Translations under genes and position numbers: made by a program
Notes under the pieces: model-generated
What the model saw: the letters and a program-made list of their open reading frames with translations, nothing else
Told to the model about the DNA's origin: nothing
The model's database searches: none
Origin: Vibrio sp. SS-MA-C1-2
GTDB lineage: Bacteria > Pseudomonadota > Gammaproteobacteria > Enterobacterales > Vibrionaceae
Direction: 5' to 3'
DNA length: 64,000 bases
Assembly (NCBI RefSeq): GCF_021513135.1
Contig: NZ_CP090981.1
Coordinates: 2,716,025 to 2,780,024 of the forward strand
In this document: positions 29,222-38,304 of the stretch, piece by piece
How positions within the stretch are numbered: position 1 is the first letter of the stretch
Layout: every line of letters starts with the position of its first letter

Positions 29222-30577
29222 ATGAAGCTTAATAATAAAAAAATCTCACTTTCATTAGCCATTGTTGCTGCTCTCTCTTCTGGTGCCGCTTTTGCAGACA
29301 AAGGTGATGTCGATTTTGACTTCTACGGCTATGGTCGTATGGGTATTGGTTACTCAAACCAAGGTGACCTTTACGGTACAGATGATAACAACGATTCAAA
29401 AGTAAATGGTCAGAATATTATCAAAACAGCCGGATCTCAATTCCAAAGCACCGGCCGTCTTGGTAATGAAGGTATGGGTTTTGAGTTTGGCTTAAAGAGC
29501 AGCTACGATCGTGGTAATGGCCATAAAGCAGAAGTTGTTGTTTATGCGGATGATTACTATGCAGGTGGTAACAGCTACGATAACACTGATGGCCAATTAA
29601 ACTGGGCTCAGGTTTATGTCGGTGCAGATGGTCTTATTCAAGGTCAAGAAGATGCGTATGTTTGGGCTGGTAAGCGTTGGAACCGTGAATATGTTGGCTT
29701 GAACGATTACTACTGGATGAATAACAGTGGTACCGGTTTTGGTATCGATGATTTAACCGTAGCTAACATGAAGTTAAACCTTGGCTTAACTGCGGGTGAT
29801 AACGGTAACAATGGTTTATATGCTGTAACCGCTAAACTTCATGACCTTAAAGTAGGTAACTCTGGTACTTTAGCGGTAAATGCAGGTTACGGCTTTGATA
29901 CTAATGATGAACATACAACAGATGCTAAATTATACGATGCTAATGGTAACCCTTTAGTTGAATCGAGCACTGATTCGTTAGGTAATACAACTAATGTTCA
30001 ACAAACTAAGACTGAAAAATACGATAACGATAACGCTTGGCAGTTAGCGTTAACTTATAAGCAAGATTATGCAATGGGTTGGACGCAAGTTACTTACCGT
30101 TTAGGTGATAATGCACGTACGACATTAACTGACTCATCAAATGATGGTATGGGCATGACTAATGCTGTATTACTTTCTGGTGACGTAGTGCTTTCTAGCA
30201 AAATTCATGTTGAGTACTCAGCTAACTACGAGTACATCAACATGGTTCAAGATAACAACTTTGCTGGTGACCAAGCTTGGACTCAAGCGATTGTTCGCCC
30301 AACGTATACTTGGAATAAGTACACCAATACTCAACTAGATATGGCATATGACCAAGTTGACTTTAAAGATGTGGGTGAAACTAACTCATCTTGGAAGACA
30401 ACGGTGGCACAAAACATTAACCTAGGTACTTATGATAGCTTCAGCCCTGTACTGCGCTTATTCACCACTTACGGTAAGCTAGATACAAACTATGATGGTC
30501 AAGGTAATAGCTTCGGTACTAAAGGCGCAGATGATTACGCACTAACATTCGGTGCAATGTTTGAAGCAAGCTGGTAA
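29222..30577 (+). CDS. LamB/maltoporin-family carbohydrate porin (divergent paralogue)
   Basis: This is an outer-membrane 18-strand sugar porin of the LamB family. The 451-residue precursor has a signal peptide (about 1-25, ...SSGAAFA). The mature chain begins DKGDVDFDFYGYGRMGIGYSNQGD and contains YVWAGKRWNREYVGLNDYYWMNNSGTGFGIDD, which aligns with the maltoporin [26 protein letters not shown] region but is clearly diverged. It ends FGAMFEASW with the terminal aromatic residue needed for assembly. The greasy-slide aromatic residues cannot be assigned without alignment, so the sugar is unknown. It converges with the malM-like genes and has its own CRP-type site and terminator. Confidence 0.85.
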   Translation: MKLNNKKISLSLAIVAALSSGAAFADKGDVDFDFYGYGRMGIGYSNQGDLYGTDDNNDSKVNGQNIIKTAGSQFQSTGRLGNEGMGFEFGLKSSYDRGNGHKAEVVVYADDYYAGGNSYDNTDGQLNWAQVYVGADGLIQGQEDAYVWAGKRWNREYVGLNDYYWMNNSGTGFGIDDLTVANMKLNLGLTAGDNGNNGLYAVTAKLHDLKVGNSGTLAVNAGYGFDTNDEHTTDAKLYDANGNPLVESSTDSLGNTTNVQQTKTEKYDNDNAWQLALTYKQDYAMGWTQVTYRLGDNARTTLTDSSNDGMGMTNAVLLSGDVVLSSKIHVEYSANYEYINMVQDNNFAGDQAWTQAIVRPTYTWNKYTNTQLDMAYDQVDFKDVGETNSSWKTTVAQNINLGTYDSFSPVLRLFTTYGKLDTNYDGQGNSFGTKGADDYALTFGAMFEASW

Positions 30578-30665
30578 TCCCTACTTTAGCTAAATCTCAC
30601 TCAAGGTAAAACGGAGTAAGAAGCTAAAAGTAAAGGCTAAAAATTAAAGTTAAAAAGTCCAAATA

Positions 30666-30700
30666 AACCCGATAAAGTACATTCGCTTTATCGGGTTTTC
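30666..30700 (+). terminator. Intrinsic terminator of the LamB-like porin
   Basis: AACCCGATAAAG / CTTTATCGGGTT forms a perfect 12-bp stem with an 8-nt loop and TTTTC tail. It lies 89 bp past the stop codon. Imperfect copies of GCTAAAAGTAAAG precede it. Confidence 0.85.
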
Positions 30701-30772
30701 TTGATCTGGATATTCCTTCAATTCAAACCATGCAGATTAGGTTATTCAGTAACCCAATATAAAGTGACAAAT

Positions 30773-30802
30773 AAAAAAGAGCACTCAACAGAAGCACTCT
30801 TG
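30773..30802 (-). terminator. Intrinsic terminator of the distal malM-like gene
   Basis: On the minus strand AAGAGTGCTT / GAGTGCTCTT pairs with two wobbles and runs into TTTTTT. It lies about 35 bp past the stop codon, back to back with the porin terminator. Confidence 0.7.
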
Positions 30803-30836
30803 TTATTTAGAAGATAATAATCTGACTTGTTCTCTT

Positions 30837-31688
30837 TTATTTCTTCACCGCATCAATAAATGTTTGTTTGGCGTCAGAAATCCCTAATCGTTGCGCTTCA
30901 TCCACCAGCGACATCGCTTTTTCTATTTGATTGTCGGCAACGGCTTGTTGAATCGCCGAGGTGTAAAAAAGCTTAGTCTCATTTTGCACTGGCTTTGGTG
31001 GGGTCACTTTCACAGGCTCAGCTTGTTGAATAATCACTTTATTTAAGGGATCTGCCGATAAATAGAGTTTACCTGTTTCCACATGATGAGCCGTTAATGA
31101 GGCTTTAGATGGCATCGGTAAATTACCGTAATTTCTGTCTGTATCTTCACGAGGATTAAATAATTGAGTCGTTGTTGCTAAATCTTGTTTGGTGGTATAA
31201 ATCAGGACTTTTAGCTCAGTCATGTCTGTTGTCGGCGTAAAGGTAAAGTCACCACTTAAGCGATTAGAGTTAAATAACTTGGCTTTTTTATATTCGAAAT
31301 TTTTAGAGTCTATCGTTTCTAACACTTTATTATTTTGATCGAGAATCACAACATTTGGAACATAAACCGTTGACAGATCAAGATCTTCTGTCACCACATA
31401 GCTATCTAAGCGAAACTTAATGGCGCCAATATTAGCTGGGAAGCTATATGCAACGACAGTGCTTTGAATTGAATCACTATTTAAACGTTGATTTTGATTA
31501 TTAATATTAAAGTCAAGTTCTTGAGGAACACTAACAGGTTGCCAAGTTAATGCCGATAAATGGGTTAGCGGTGCTTTTTGTACTACCGTTTTTTGTGCGT
31601 CAGCCGTTTGTTGTTGAGACGATGGAGCACTGCTGCAACCAACAAGAAAACTGGTTGCAATAACAAGAGAGAGTAACGTTTTTTTCAT
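30837..31688 (-). CDS. malM: MalM-like periplasmic lipoprotein (copy 1)
   Basis: MalM is the periplasmic protein of the maltose operon; its function is unknown. From the ATG at 31688 the 283-residue product has a lipoprotein signal (MKKTLLSLVIATSFLVGCSS). It then has the MalM pattern LSALTWQPVSVPQELDFNINNQNQ, a beta-rich middle with VVILDQNNKVLETIDSKNF and LKVLIYTTKQDLATTTQLFNP, and a short helical tail (AIQQAVADNQIEKAMSLVDEAQRLG). An AGAGG Shine-Dalgarno 7 nt upstream supports this start over 31715. It is a paralogue of the next gene, with which it shares the C-terminal KQTFIDAV, and it is farther from lamB. Confidence 0.8.
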   Translation of the reverse strand: MKKTLLSLVIATSFLVGCSSAPSSQQQTADAQKTVVQKAPLTHLSALTWQPVSVPQELDFNINNQNQRLNSDSIQSTVVAYSFPANIGAIKFRLDSYVVTEDLDLSTVYVPNVVILDQNNKVLETIDSKNFEYKKAKLFNSNRLSGDFTFTPTTDMTELKVLIYTTKQDLATTTQLFNPREDTDRNYGNLPMPSKASLTAHHVETGKLYLSADPLNKVIIQQAEPVKVTPPKPVQNETKLFYTSAIQQAVADNQIEKAMSLVDEAQRLGISDAKQTFIDAVKK

Positions 31689-31821
31689 TGGGTAGCCTCT
31701 AATATTGAGATACAAATTTTTATTAAAAAGCGGACGATTTAATCGCTAAAGAGAATATATTTTTCTTGCCACGAATTTTACACCTATATAGACGAAACTC
31801 TAAATTTTATTATCTATAAAA

Positions 31822-31853
31822 ACAAGTATAGCCAGACATAATGACTGGCTATA
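31822..31853 (-). terminator. Intrinsic terminator of the proximal malM-like gene
   Basis: A perfect 9-bp stem TATAGCCAG / CTGGCTATA with a 9-nt loop is followed on the minus strand by CTTGTTTTTATAG. It lies about 40 bp past the stop codon. It closely resembles the hairpin at 32841. Confidence 0.65.
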
Positions 31854-31890
31854 AACTTCTTCTATCAATATAAATCAGTAACTCAATTAA

Positions 31891-32733
31891 TTATTTATTT
31901 TCATTTACCGCATCAATAAATGTTTGTTTGGCATCTTTAATTCCGAGCTGTTCAGCTTCATTCATTAACGTTATCGCTTTATCCAATTGATCATCTTTAA
32001 CCGCTTTTTCAATCGCATTCGTATAGTAAGCTTTTGTTTCATCTAAGGTTGGGGCTTGATCAGCCTTAATTGGCGTTTGATTAATCACTGGTTGCTGACC
32101 AACCTGACTAATTTTCAAGCGGAACTTACCATCTGTTGTGTGTTTGGCGATGGGATCTGGAATCGCTGGCGGAACATTACCATGAGCAATGGCATACGCT
32201 TTTGCTGGGTGTAAAAGTTCCGTTGTTTTGTTTAGATCAGATTCAGTTGTGTAGATAAGGACTTTTATGGTCTGCATATTATTAACAGGGATATAAGTAA
32301 ACTCCCCTTCTAACAAATCAGAATCTAATAGTTTTGCTGGCTTATATTTAAATTCACTGGCATTGAACGTTTCTAATACTTGATTATCTTCATTCAAGAT
32401 TGCAATATTAGGTGAAAAAACAGACGCTTTTTTCATATTACTGGCATTAGCAAAGCTATCTAAACTAAAATTAATCGATCCTTTATTTGCTGGTAATGTA
32501 AAAGAAGCCACGGGACCCTGACTCAAATCTGAGTGTAAGGTTTGACTGCTCTCATCCAAAGTAAAAGTCATCGATGATGGAAATTTAGCTTGCTGCCAGT
32601 TTAAGTTTGATAATTGAGTATTTTGAGCAAGCAGTTGTTGAGACGTTGTATCGGTATCTAATACTTGAACATTGCTCGCACACCCTGACAATAAAGCCGC
32701 TGTGATACAGAGAGGAAGTAGAACTTTTTTCAT
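31891..32733 (-). CDS. malM: MalM-like periplasmic lipoprotein (copy 2)
   Basis: This is a second MalM-family lipoprotein, 280 residues, with signal MKKVLLPLCITAALLSGCAS (lipobox LSGC). It has the same domain plan as copy 1: LSNLNWQQAKFPSSMTFTLDES, NIAILNEDNQVLETFNASEF, IKVLIYTTESDLNKTTELLHP and a helical tail (AIEKAVKDDQLDKAITLMNEA). The start has AAAGG about 8 nt upstream. It lies 175 bp downstream of lamB on the same strand, as malM does in E. coli. A hairpin between them suggests lower, readthrough-level expression. Confidence 0.82.
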   Translation of the reverse strand: MKKVLLPLCITAALLSGCASNVQVLDTDTTSQQLLAQNTQLSNLNWQQAKFPSSMTFTLDESSQTLHSDLSQGPVASFTLPANKGSINFSLDSFANASNMKKASVFSPNIAILNEDNQVLETFNASEFKYKPAKLLDSDLLEGEFTYIPVNNMQTIKVLIYTTESDLNKTTELLHPAKAYAIAHGNVPPAIPDPIAKHTTDGKFRLKISQVGQQPVINQTPIKADQAPTLDETKAYYTNAIEKAVKDDQLDKAITLMNEAEQLGIKDAKQTFIDAVNENK

Positions 32734-32840
32734 CTTTTACACCTTTTAGTTGGCTATTTTTATGGGAGGAGAAACATCCCTTACTCTATTATTTTATATT
32801 TTTCTTGCTTATTCTTGTTATCAAAAATATAAAATAATAG

Positions 32841-32861
32841 AGCCAGCCTTAAAGACTGGCT
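32841..32861 (-). terminator. Hairpin between lamB and malM, partial terminator
   Basis: The stem AGCCAG / CTGGCT with a 9-nt loop is followed on the minus strand by a T-rich tract (CTATTATTTTATATTTTTG). It could attenuate transcription from lamB into malM, or stabilise the lamB mRNA 3' end after processing. Confidence 0.5.
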
Positions 32862-32908
32862 ATCATATTCGAGTCAATTATACCTTTGTTATTTCAGGTA
32901 TCTATTGT

Positions 32909-34270
32909 TTACCACCAAGCCTCAACTTGGATACCGAAGTTCCATTCAGTCGCATCACCCGCTTTAAAATCGCCGCCTTTAAATGCATTGGCATTGTCGT
33001 TATCCATTAGGTAACTTGCATATAGACGGAATTCAGGACGTGCCCAGAAGCTATCTCCTGCAGACCAAGCTTGTGCTAAAGTGAATTTCTGACCTGAAGA
33101 GTCTTGAGCTGTTTCTGTAGTGTATTCAGCAGGAACCCAGTCATCGTCTGCATCATGCGTTCCAGTATTAGCTACTTGTTTAGTGGATTCAATATCACCA
33201 CTATCATTATTATAATAGCCAGCTTCAAAAATTGTCTTATGGTGTGCATCCCACTTAAATTCTGGGCGAATTACTGCAGAGAAGTTAGTCACATCACCAT
33301 CTTGAGTTTTATCAAGATCATTCATGGTTGAAGCCCAAAGTAGTTGATGAGAGATATCCCAACGCTCATTTAGGCTAATTACACCATGGTTAATTAAACG
33401 GTAAGCTGATGCATCATCTTTATCAGCAACGCCATACCAACTACCCGCACCGCCATAAACCATTGGTGCAGCATAACCTTCTGTACCAAATTGAACAACC
33501 GTCTTGTTAAAGCCACCCAATAATGATTGGGTCATTTCTGCAGTAAACATCAAACCATTATTGGTATTTAGATCATTTTGTGAAGAGGTAGGGTTAGTAA
33601 TTGCGTAATCTAAACCTAGTTCTAGTTGTGCACCAGACCATAAGTTAATACCTGCATAACGAACATCAACAATATTAACATTGATGCTTTGATCATTCGG
33701 TCCATCAGCAGCCCCAGCAGAGTTGAAATCACCTGAATTATCAGAACGAACCCACGCTACAGCTAGCTTACCAGGACCTACTTCGATATTTTCAACACCT
33801 GCACCCGCACCAGAGATATCCCAGTAGTAACGGTCAGTAATGTGAATGTCGTGACGTTGGTAGTAACGCTTACCTGCCCACAATGTCGCTTCTGGCGCAA
33901 AGTTTAAAATGCCTTGAGATTCAACATTAAACTGACGAAGTGCAAACTGAGCATCATCACCTTCAGTGCCTTCCCAGTCATTCGAACCGTTAGAAGTAAC
34001 AGCAATCATTGAGTTAACACGGAACTTTAGGTCATCTTCCTGAAAAACATCCTTGCCAATACCGATTTCACCATAGACATCATTTTCATTACCAAGACGG
34101 CCTACGTTATTTTTTTCATATTGGGTTTGACCGCCATTTGCGCCACTCACACCAACACCAGCACGCATGTAACCAAAGAAGTCAGTTGGGCCCGCAGCAG
34201 CAAAAGAAGATGCAGACATAAGTGCTGCAGAAACTGCTGCAGCGGTTAAACAAATTTTTCCGAATTTCAT
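32909..34270 (-). CDS. lamB: Maltoporin LamB
   Basis: LamB forms trimeric outer-membrane channels for maltose and maltodextrins. The 453-residue precursor has a signal peptide (MKFGKICLTAAAVSAALMSASSFA). The canonical maltoporin blocks follow: DFFGYMRAGVGVS, NNVGRLGNENDVYGEIGIGKDVF, and TLWAGKRYYQRHDIHITDRYYWDISGAGAGVENIEVGPGKL. The C-terminus FGIQVEAWW ends in Trp as in E. coli. It is much closer to E. coli LamB than the other family member at 29222. The upstream region has candidate MalT and CRP sites. Confidence 0.95.
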   Translation of the reverse strand: MKFGKICLTAAAVSAALMSASSFAAAGPTDFFGYMRAGVGVSGANGGQTQYEKNNVGRLGNENDVYGEIGIGKDVFQEDDLKFRVNSMIAVTSNGSNDWEGTEGDDAQFALRQFNVESQGILNFAPEATLWAGKRYYQRHDIHITDRYYWDISGAGAGVENIEVGPGKLAVAWVRSDNSGDFNSAGAADGPNDQSINVNIVDVRYAGINLWSGAQLELGLDYAITNPTSSQNDLNTNNGLMFTAEMTQSLLGGFNKTVVQFGTEGYAAPMVYGGAGSWYGVADKDDASAYRLINHGVISLNERWDISHQLLWASTMNDLDKTQDGDVTNFSAVIRPEFKWDAHHKTIFEAGYYNNDSGDIESTKQVANTGTHDADDDWVPAEYTTETAQDSSGQKFTLAQAWSAGDSFWARPEFRLYASYLMDNDNANAFKGGDFKAGDATEWNFGIQVEAWW

Positions 34271-34745
34271 TTACAAATCCCTAATGGAGTATCCATACAA
34301 TATCGAGTAAGTGAATATCAAATAGATAACGGTATCATTACCTACTTTTTAGTTTGAGTTAAAATCAATAACAAATTTACGGGAAATAAATTCTTTCATT
34401 TCAATAACTAATTTTAGCCATTTTATTTTCGCAATATTTGTATAACAAACCATCCTCCTTAATTAGGGGGGGGATGAAAGGATGAGTGAGGGATGAGTGA
34501 CAGAGATCACGGTATGAGGATTAAAATCGTCATTTAGAAAGCAGTTAAGAAGATAGGTTCACTGATAATTTAATGAAAAGTATGATAAAGATCACATTTA
34601 ACTTACCTAATTAATCAATAAAATTTCATGACTTGGTCTAAATAGAAAAAGTTACCCTTAATAATCCTATTTATATAAAAATAATGTAAAAAATTAAAAA
34701 TGAGATGAAACTCACAATTGTATTTATGCTGCTATTTTGCTAAGT
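34271..34745 (-). promoter_or_regulatory. lamB control region with candidate MalT boxes and CRP sites
   Basis: GGATGA hexamers (the MalT-box core) occur at 34472, 34480 and 34491 on the plus strand, and GGAGGA at 34453-34458 on the minus strand. Next to them is AGTGACAGAGATCACG (34496-34511), a good CRP site. A second CRP-like half site, TATGATAAAGATCACA, is at 34581-34596. Together these indicate maltose-specific activation plus cAMP control of lamB. No gene was seen in this gap. Confidence 0.65.
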
Positions 34746-34782
34746 ACAAAAAAAAGCACTTACATTCAGAATATAAGTGCTT
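34746..34782 (-). terminator. Intrinsic terminator of the sucABCD operon
   Basis: On the minus strand a perfect 9-bp stem AAGCACTTA / TAAGTGCTT with an 11-nt loop continues into a run of eight T residues. It lies 22 bp past the sucD stop. Confidence 0.88.
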
Positions 34783-34803
34783 ATCTAAAACAAAAAGTAA
34801 AAC

Positions 34804-35673
34804 TTAACTGATCGCTTGGCGTAGTGCTTGACCGATATCCGCTAAACTTTTCACAGTACGAACACCTGCCGCTTCTAGTGCAGCAAACTTATCTTCAGCT
34901 GTGCCTTTACCGCCAGAGATAATTGCACCCGCGTGTCCCATACGCTTGCCTGCAGGCGCAGTCACACCCGCAATATAAGAGACAACAGGCTTCGTCACAT
35001 TGGCTTTAATGTATTCAGCTGCTTCTTCTTCTGCTGTGCCACCAATTTCACCAATCATCACAATCGCTTCAGTTGCAGGATCGTTTTGGAATAACTCTAA
35101 AATATCGATGAAACTTGCACCCGGGATTGGGTCGCCACCAATACCAACACAGGTTGACTGGCCAAAACCTTCATCCGTTGTCTGCTTAACCGCTTCATAA
35201 GTTAAGGTTCCAGAGCGAGATACAATCCCGATCTTACCGGGTTGATGAATATGACCCGGCATAATACCGATCTTGCACTCTCCAGGAGTAATGACTCCAG
35301 GGCAGTTAGGGCCAATCATTCGTACACCAGCTTGATCTAACTTGATTTTCACTTCAAGCATATCTAATGTTGGAATACCTTCAGTGATACAAACAATCAG
35401 CTTAATACCACCAGAAATCGCTTCCAAGATTGCATCTTTACAGAATGGAGCTGGAACGTAGATTACCGAAGCCGTTGCGCCGGTCTCTTTCACCGCATCT
35501 TCAACGGTATTAAAGACTGGCAGACCTAAATGCTTTGTTCCACCTTTACCCGGAGACACACCACCGACCATTTTTGTGCCATACGCGATAGCTTGCTCAG
35601 AGTGGAAAGTACCTTGACCACCGGTAAAACCCTGACAGATAACTTTGGTCTCTTTATTAATAAGCACTGACAT
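34804..35673 (-). CDS. sucD: Succinyl-CoA ligase [ADP-forming] subunit alpha
   Basis: SucD, with SucC, interconverts succinyl-CoA and succinate with substrate-level phosphorylation. The 289-residue protein has the CoA-binding Rossmann domain ([31 protein letters not shown]), [21 protein letters not shown], and the phosphohistidine H247 in [21 protein letters not shown]. Length matches the family (E. coli 289). It overlaps sucC by one base. Confidence 0.97.
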   Translation of the reverse strand: MSVLINKETKVICQGFTGGQGTFHSEQAIAYGTKMVGGVSPGKGGTKHLGLPVFNTVEDAVKETGATASVIYVPAPFCKDAILEAISGGIKLIVCITEGIPTLDMLEVKIKLDQAGVRMIGPNCPGVITPGECKIGIMPGHIHQPGKIGIVSRSGTLTYEAVKQTTDEGFGQSTCVGIGGDPIPGASFIDILELFQNDPATEAIVMIGEIGGTAEEEAAEYIKANVTKPVVSYIAGVTAPAGKRMGHAGAIISGGKGTAEDKFAALEAAGVRTVKSLADIGQALRQAIS

Positions 35674-36839
35674 TATTTAGCCTCCGATGCTGCAACAACT
35701 TTCTCTGCTGCTTCTGTTAATGATGTAGCTGCAATGATGTTTAAACCACTTTCTGCAAGTTTCTCTGTTCCTTTTTCTGCATTGTTACCTTCAAGGCGAA
35801 CAACAACGGGAACTTCAACACCCACTTCTTCAACCGCACCGATAATACCCTCAGCAATCAGATCACAACGTACGATGCCACCAAAGATATTAACTAATAC
35901 CGCCTTAACGTTGTTATCAGATAAGATGATCTTAAATGCTTCAGTTACACGCTCTTTTGTCGCACCGCCACCAACATCAAGGAAGTTTGCCGGTTTACCA
36001 CCGTGCAAATTAACGATATCCATGGTTCCCATCGCAAGGCCTGCGCCATTAACCATACAACCAATAGAGCCATCAAGTGCAACGTAGTTTAATTCCCACT
36101 GTGCTGCATGAGCTTCACGCGCATCTTCTTGGCTTGGATCGTGCATTTCACGTAGTTTAGGCTGACGATAAAGTGCATTACTGTCGATCACTAACTTTGC
36201 ATCAAGACAAAGTAGATCTTGGTCTTCAGTGATCACTAATGGATTCACTTCAACCAATGCAACATCACGTTCAACAATTAACGTTGCTAGACCTAAATAG
36301 ATCTTAGTAAACTGTTTGATTTGATCGCCTTTAAGACCTAACTTAAACGCTAATTCACGACCTTGAAAAGGTTGCGGACCCACTAATGGATCAAGCGCAA
36401 CTTTATGAATTCTTTCTGGTGTCTCTTCTGCAACTTTTTCAATTTCCATGCCGCCTTCAGTCGATGCCATGAAAACAACACGCTGAGTACTACGGTCAAC
36501 AACCGCACCTAAGTAAAGTTCTTGAGCAATTGGTGAGCACGCTTCAACAAGGATTTTACTCACTGGCTGACCTTTCTCATCCGTTTGGTAGGTCACTAAG
36601 TTTTTACCTAACCACTGCTGAGAGAACTCACGGATCTCATCTTTTGTTGTTACAACTTTAACGCCACCCGCTTTACCGCGACCGCCAGCGTGTACTTGAC
36701 ATTTTACAACCCACTTATCGCCACCGATTTTGTTGATTGCTTCTGCGGCTTCTTGAGGTGTATCACATGCGAAACCTTCTGAAACAGGTAACCCATATTC
36801 AGCGAACAGCTGTTTTGACTGATATTCATGTAGATTCAT
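35673..36839 (-). CDS. sucC: Succinyl-CoA ligase [ADP-forming] subunit beta
   Basis: SucC provides the ATP-grasp nucleotide-binding and succinate-binding parts of succinyl-CoA synthetase. The 388-residue protein begins [19 protein letters not shown] and has [39 protein letters not shown] and [14 protein letters not shown], all hallmarks of the family. Length equals E. coli SucC (388). It is separated from sucB by 249 bp that contain repeats, so sucCD may be partly uncoupled from sucAB. Confidence 0.97.
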   Translation of the reverse strand: MNLHEYQSKQLFAEYGLPVSEGFACDTPQEAAEAINKIGGDKWVVKCQVHAGGRGKAGGVKVVTTKDEIREFSQQWLGKNLVTYQTDEKGQPVSKILVEACSPIAQELYLGAVVDRSTQRVVFMASTEGGMEIEKVAEETPERIHKVALDPLVGPQPFQGRELAFKLGLKGDQIKQFTKIYLGLATLIVERDVALVEVNPLVITEDQDLLCLDAKLVIDSNALYRQPKLREMHDPSQEDAREAHAAQWELNYVALDGSIGCMVNGAGLAMGTMDIVNLHGGKPANFLDVGGGATKERVTEAFKIILSDNNVKAVLVNIFGGIVRCDLIAEGIIGAVEEVGVEVPVVVRLEGNNAEKGTEKLAESGLNIIAATSLTEAAEKVVAASEAK

Positions 36840-36924
36840 GGTATTACATCCGTTTTAATATCCATTGACTAATAGATACATTGACTTTTCCCATCTATAG
36901 TTTGCTCTCTATTTTTCTAGAATA

Positions 36925-36978
36925 ACTTGGAGCGAAACCAGTACTTGGAATAAAACCAGTACTTGGGGCGAAACTGAC
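36925..36978. repeat. Three 18-bp tandem repeats in the sucB-sucC gap
   Basis: Units ACTTGGAGCGAAACCAGT (36925), ACTTGGAATAAAACCAGT (36943) and ACTTGGGGCGAAACTGAC (36961) differ at a few positions. They are head to tail with no spacer, so this is not a CRISPR array. Such repeats can change copy number by slippage. Confidence 0.7.
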
Positions 36979-37010
36979 TTTAATAAGTCAAATATAATGT
37001 CTGTATATTC

Positions 37011-37075
37011 ATTGGTAGTAAGCTATCCATTTTGTATGAGAAAATATCTCAGTATGGGCATCACTCACTACCAAT
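37011..37075. repeat. Long interrupted inverted repeat in the sucB-sucC gap
   Basis: Outer arms ATTGGTAGT / ACTACCAAT, a middle CCAT / ATGG and an inner TGAGA / TCTCA hairpin nest into one extended imperfect stem-loop. TTTTTT follows on the plus strand, but the flanking genes run on the minus strand. It could be an RNA processing site or attenuator between sucAB and sucCD. Confidence 0.5.
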
Positions 37076-37088
37076 TTTTTAATTGTTA

Positions 37089-38303
37089 TTAAACATCTAA
37101 CAGTAGACGTGTTGGATCTTCTAGCAACTCTTTAATCGTGACTAAGAAACCAACAGACTCTCGACCATCCACTAAACGGTGGTCATAAGAGAGAGCTAAA
37201 TACATCATTGGTAAAATTTCAACTTTACCATCTACCGCCATTGGACGATCTTGGATTTTATGCATTCCTAAGATTGCCGCTTGTGGTGGATTGATGATTG
37301 GCGTTGACATTAATGAGCCAAAAACACCGCCATTAGTAATGGTGAAGTTACCACCAATTAATTCATCGACGGTTAGTTTGCCATCTTTACCTTTGATGGC
37401 TAACTCTTTGATGCCTTTCTCGATATCCGCTAAACCTAAAAGGTCACAATCTTTTAAGACTGGAGTTACTAAGCCACGAGGCGTCGAAACGGCCATGCTG
37501 ATATCAAAGAAATTGTGATAAACAATCTCATCACCATCAATAGACGCATTGATTTCTGGATAACGTTTTAGCGCTTCAACAACCGCTTTCACATAGAAAG
37601 ACATAAAACCAAGACGAACACCGTGACGCTTCTCAAATGTCTCTTGATACTGCTTACGGATCTCCATAATTGGTTTCATGTTAACTTCATTAAAGGTCGT
37701 TAACATTGCTGTGCTATTTTTTGCTTCAAGTAGACGCTCAGCCACACGTTTACGAAGACGTGTCATTGGTACACGCTTTTCACTACGATGTGAAACAGGT
37801 GCTAGATCAGCTTGTTCCGCAACAGGTGCCGTTTTTGCTTGCGCTTTTACTTGGGCTAAATGGGCATCAACATCTTCACGAGTGATACGACCACCAACAC
37901 CTGACCCTGTAATTGCAGTAGCATCTAAATCATGCTCTGCCAATAGGCGACGAATCGCCGGTGTTAATGCATCATTGCTCTCTTCAGATAAATTCGCTTT
38001 ATGACGCTTATCTGGTGAGGATTCTTGACCTTCCGCTTTCTCTTTTGTTGGCTCGCCGGCAACAACATCAGTGACAATACGCCCAAGCAATTGTTTACTT
38101 AGTACCGTTGCACCATCTTCTTCTAAGATAGATTCCAAGACACCATCAGCAGCGGATGGAACTTCTAAAACGACTTTATCTGTCTCGATATCGACTAAGA
38201 CTTCATCGCGAGTTACGGCATCACCCGGTTTTTTGTGCCAGATTGCAACCGTTGCATCAGCTACAGATTCAGGTAAATCTGGAACCAGAATTTCAATTGT
38301 CAT
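37089..38303 (-). CDS. sucB: 2-oxoglutarate dehydrogenase E2 (dihydrolipoyllysine succinyltransferase)
   Basis: SucB forms the E2 core of the 2-oxoglutarate dehydrogenase complex and transfers the succinyl group to CoA. The 404-residue protein has one lipoyl domain (about 1-80, lipoylated K43 in [11 protein letters not shown]). A linker and a peripheral subunit-binding domain follow ([34 protein letters not shown], about 110-145). The catalytic domain (about 175-404) has the active-site [18 protein letters not shown]. It lies one base after sucA. Confidence 0.97.
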   Translation of the reverse strand: MTIEILVPDLPESVADATVAIWHKKPGDAVTRDEVLVDIETDKVVLEVPSAADGVLESILEEDGATVLSKQLLGRIVTDVVAGEPTKEKAEGQESSPDKRHKANLSEESNDALTPAIRRLLAEHDLDATAITGSGVGGRITREDVDAHLAQVKAQAKTAPVAEQADLAPVSHRSEKRVPMTRLRKRVAERLLEAKNSTAMLTTFNEVNMKPIMEIRKQYQETFEKRHGVRLGFMSFYVKAVVEALKRYPEINASIDGDEIVYHNFFDISMAVSTPRGLVTPVLKDCDLLGLADIEKGIKELAIKGKDGKLTVDELIGGNFTITNGGVFGSLMSTPIINPPQAAILGMHKIQDRPMAVDGKVEILPMMYLALSYDHRLVDGRESVGFLVTIKELLEDPTRLLLDV

Positions 38304-38304
38304 T

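Noticed and set aside
36925-36978. CRISPR array suspected from the 18-bp repeats
   Set aside because: The repeats are contiguous with no spacers, are too short, and there are no cas genes in the window.
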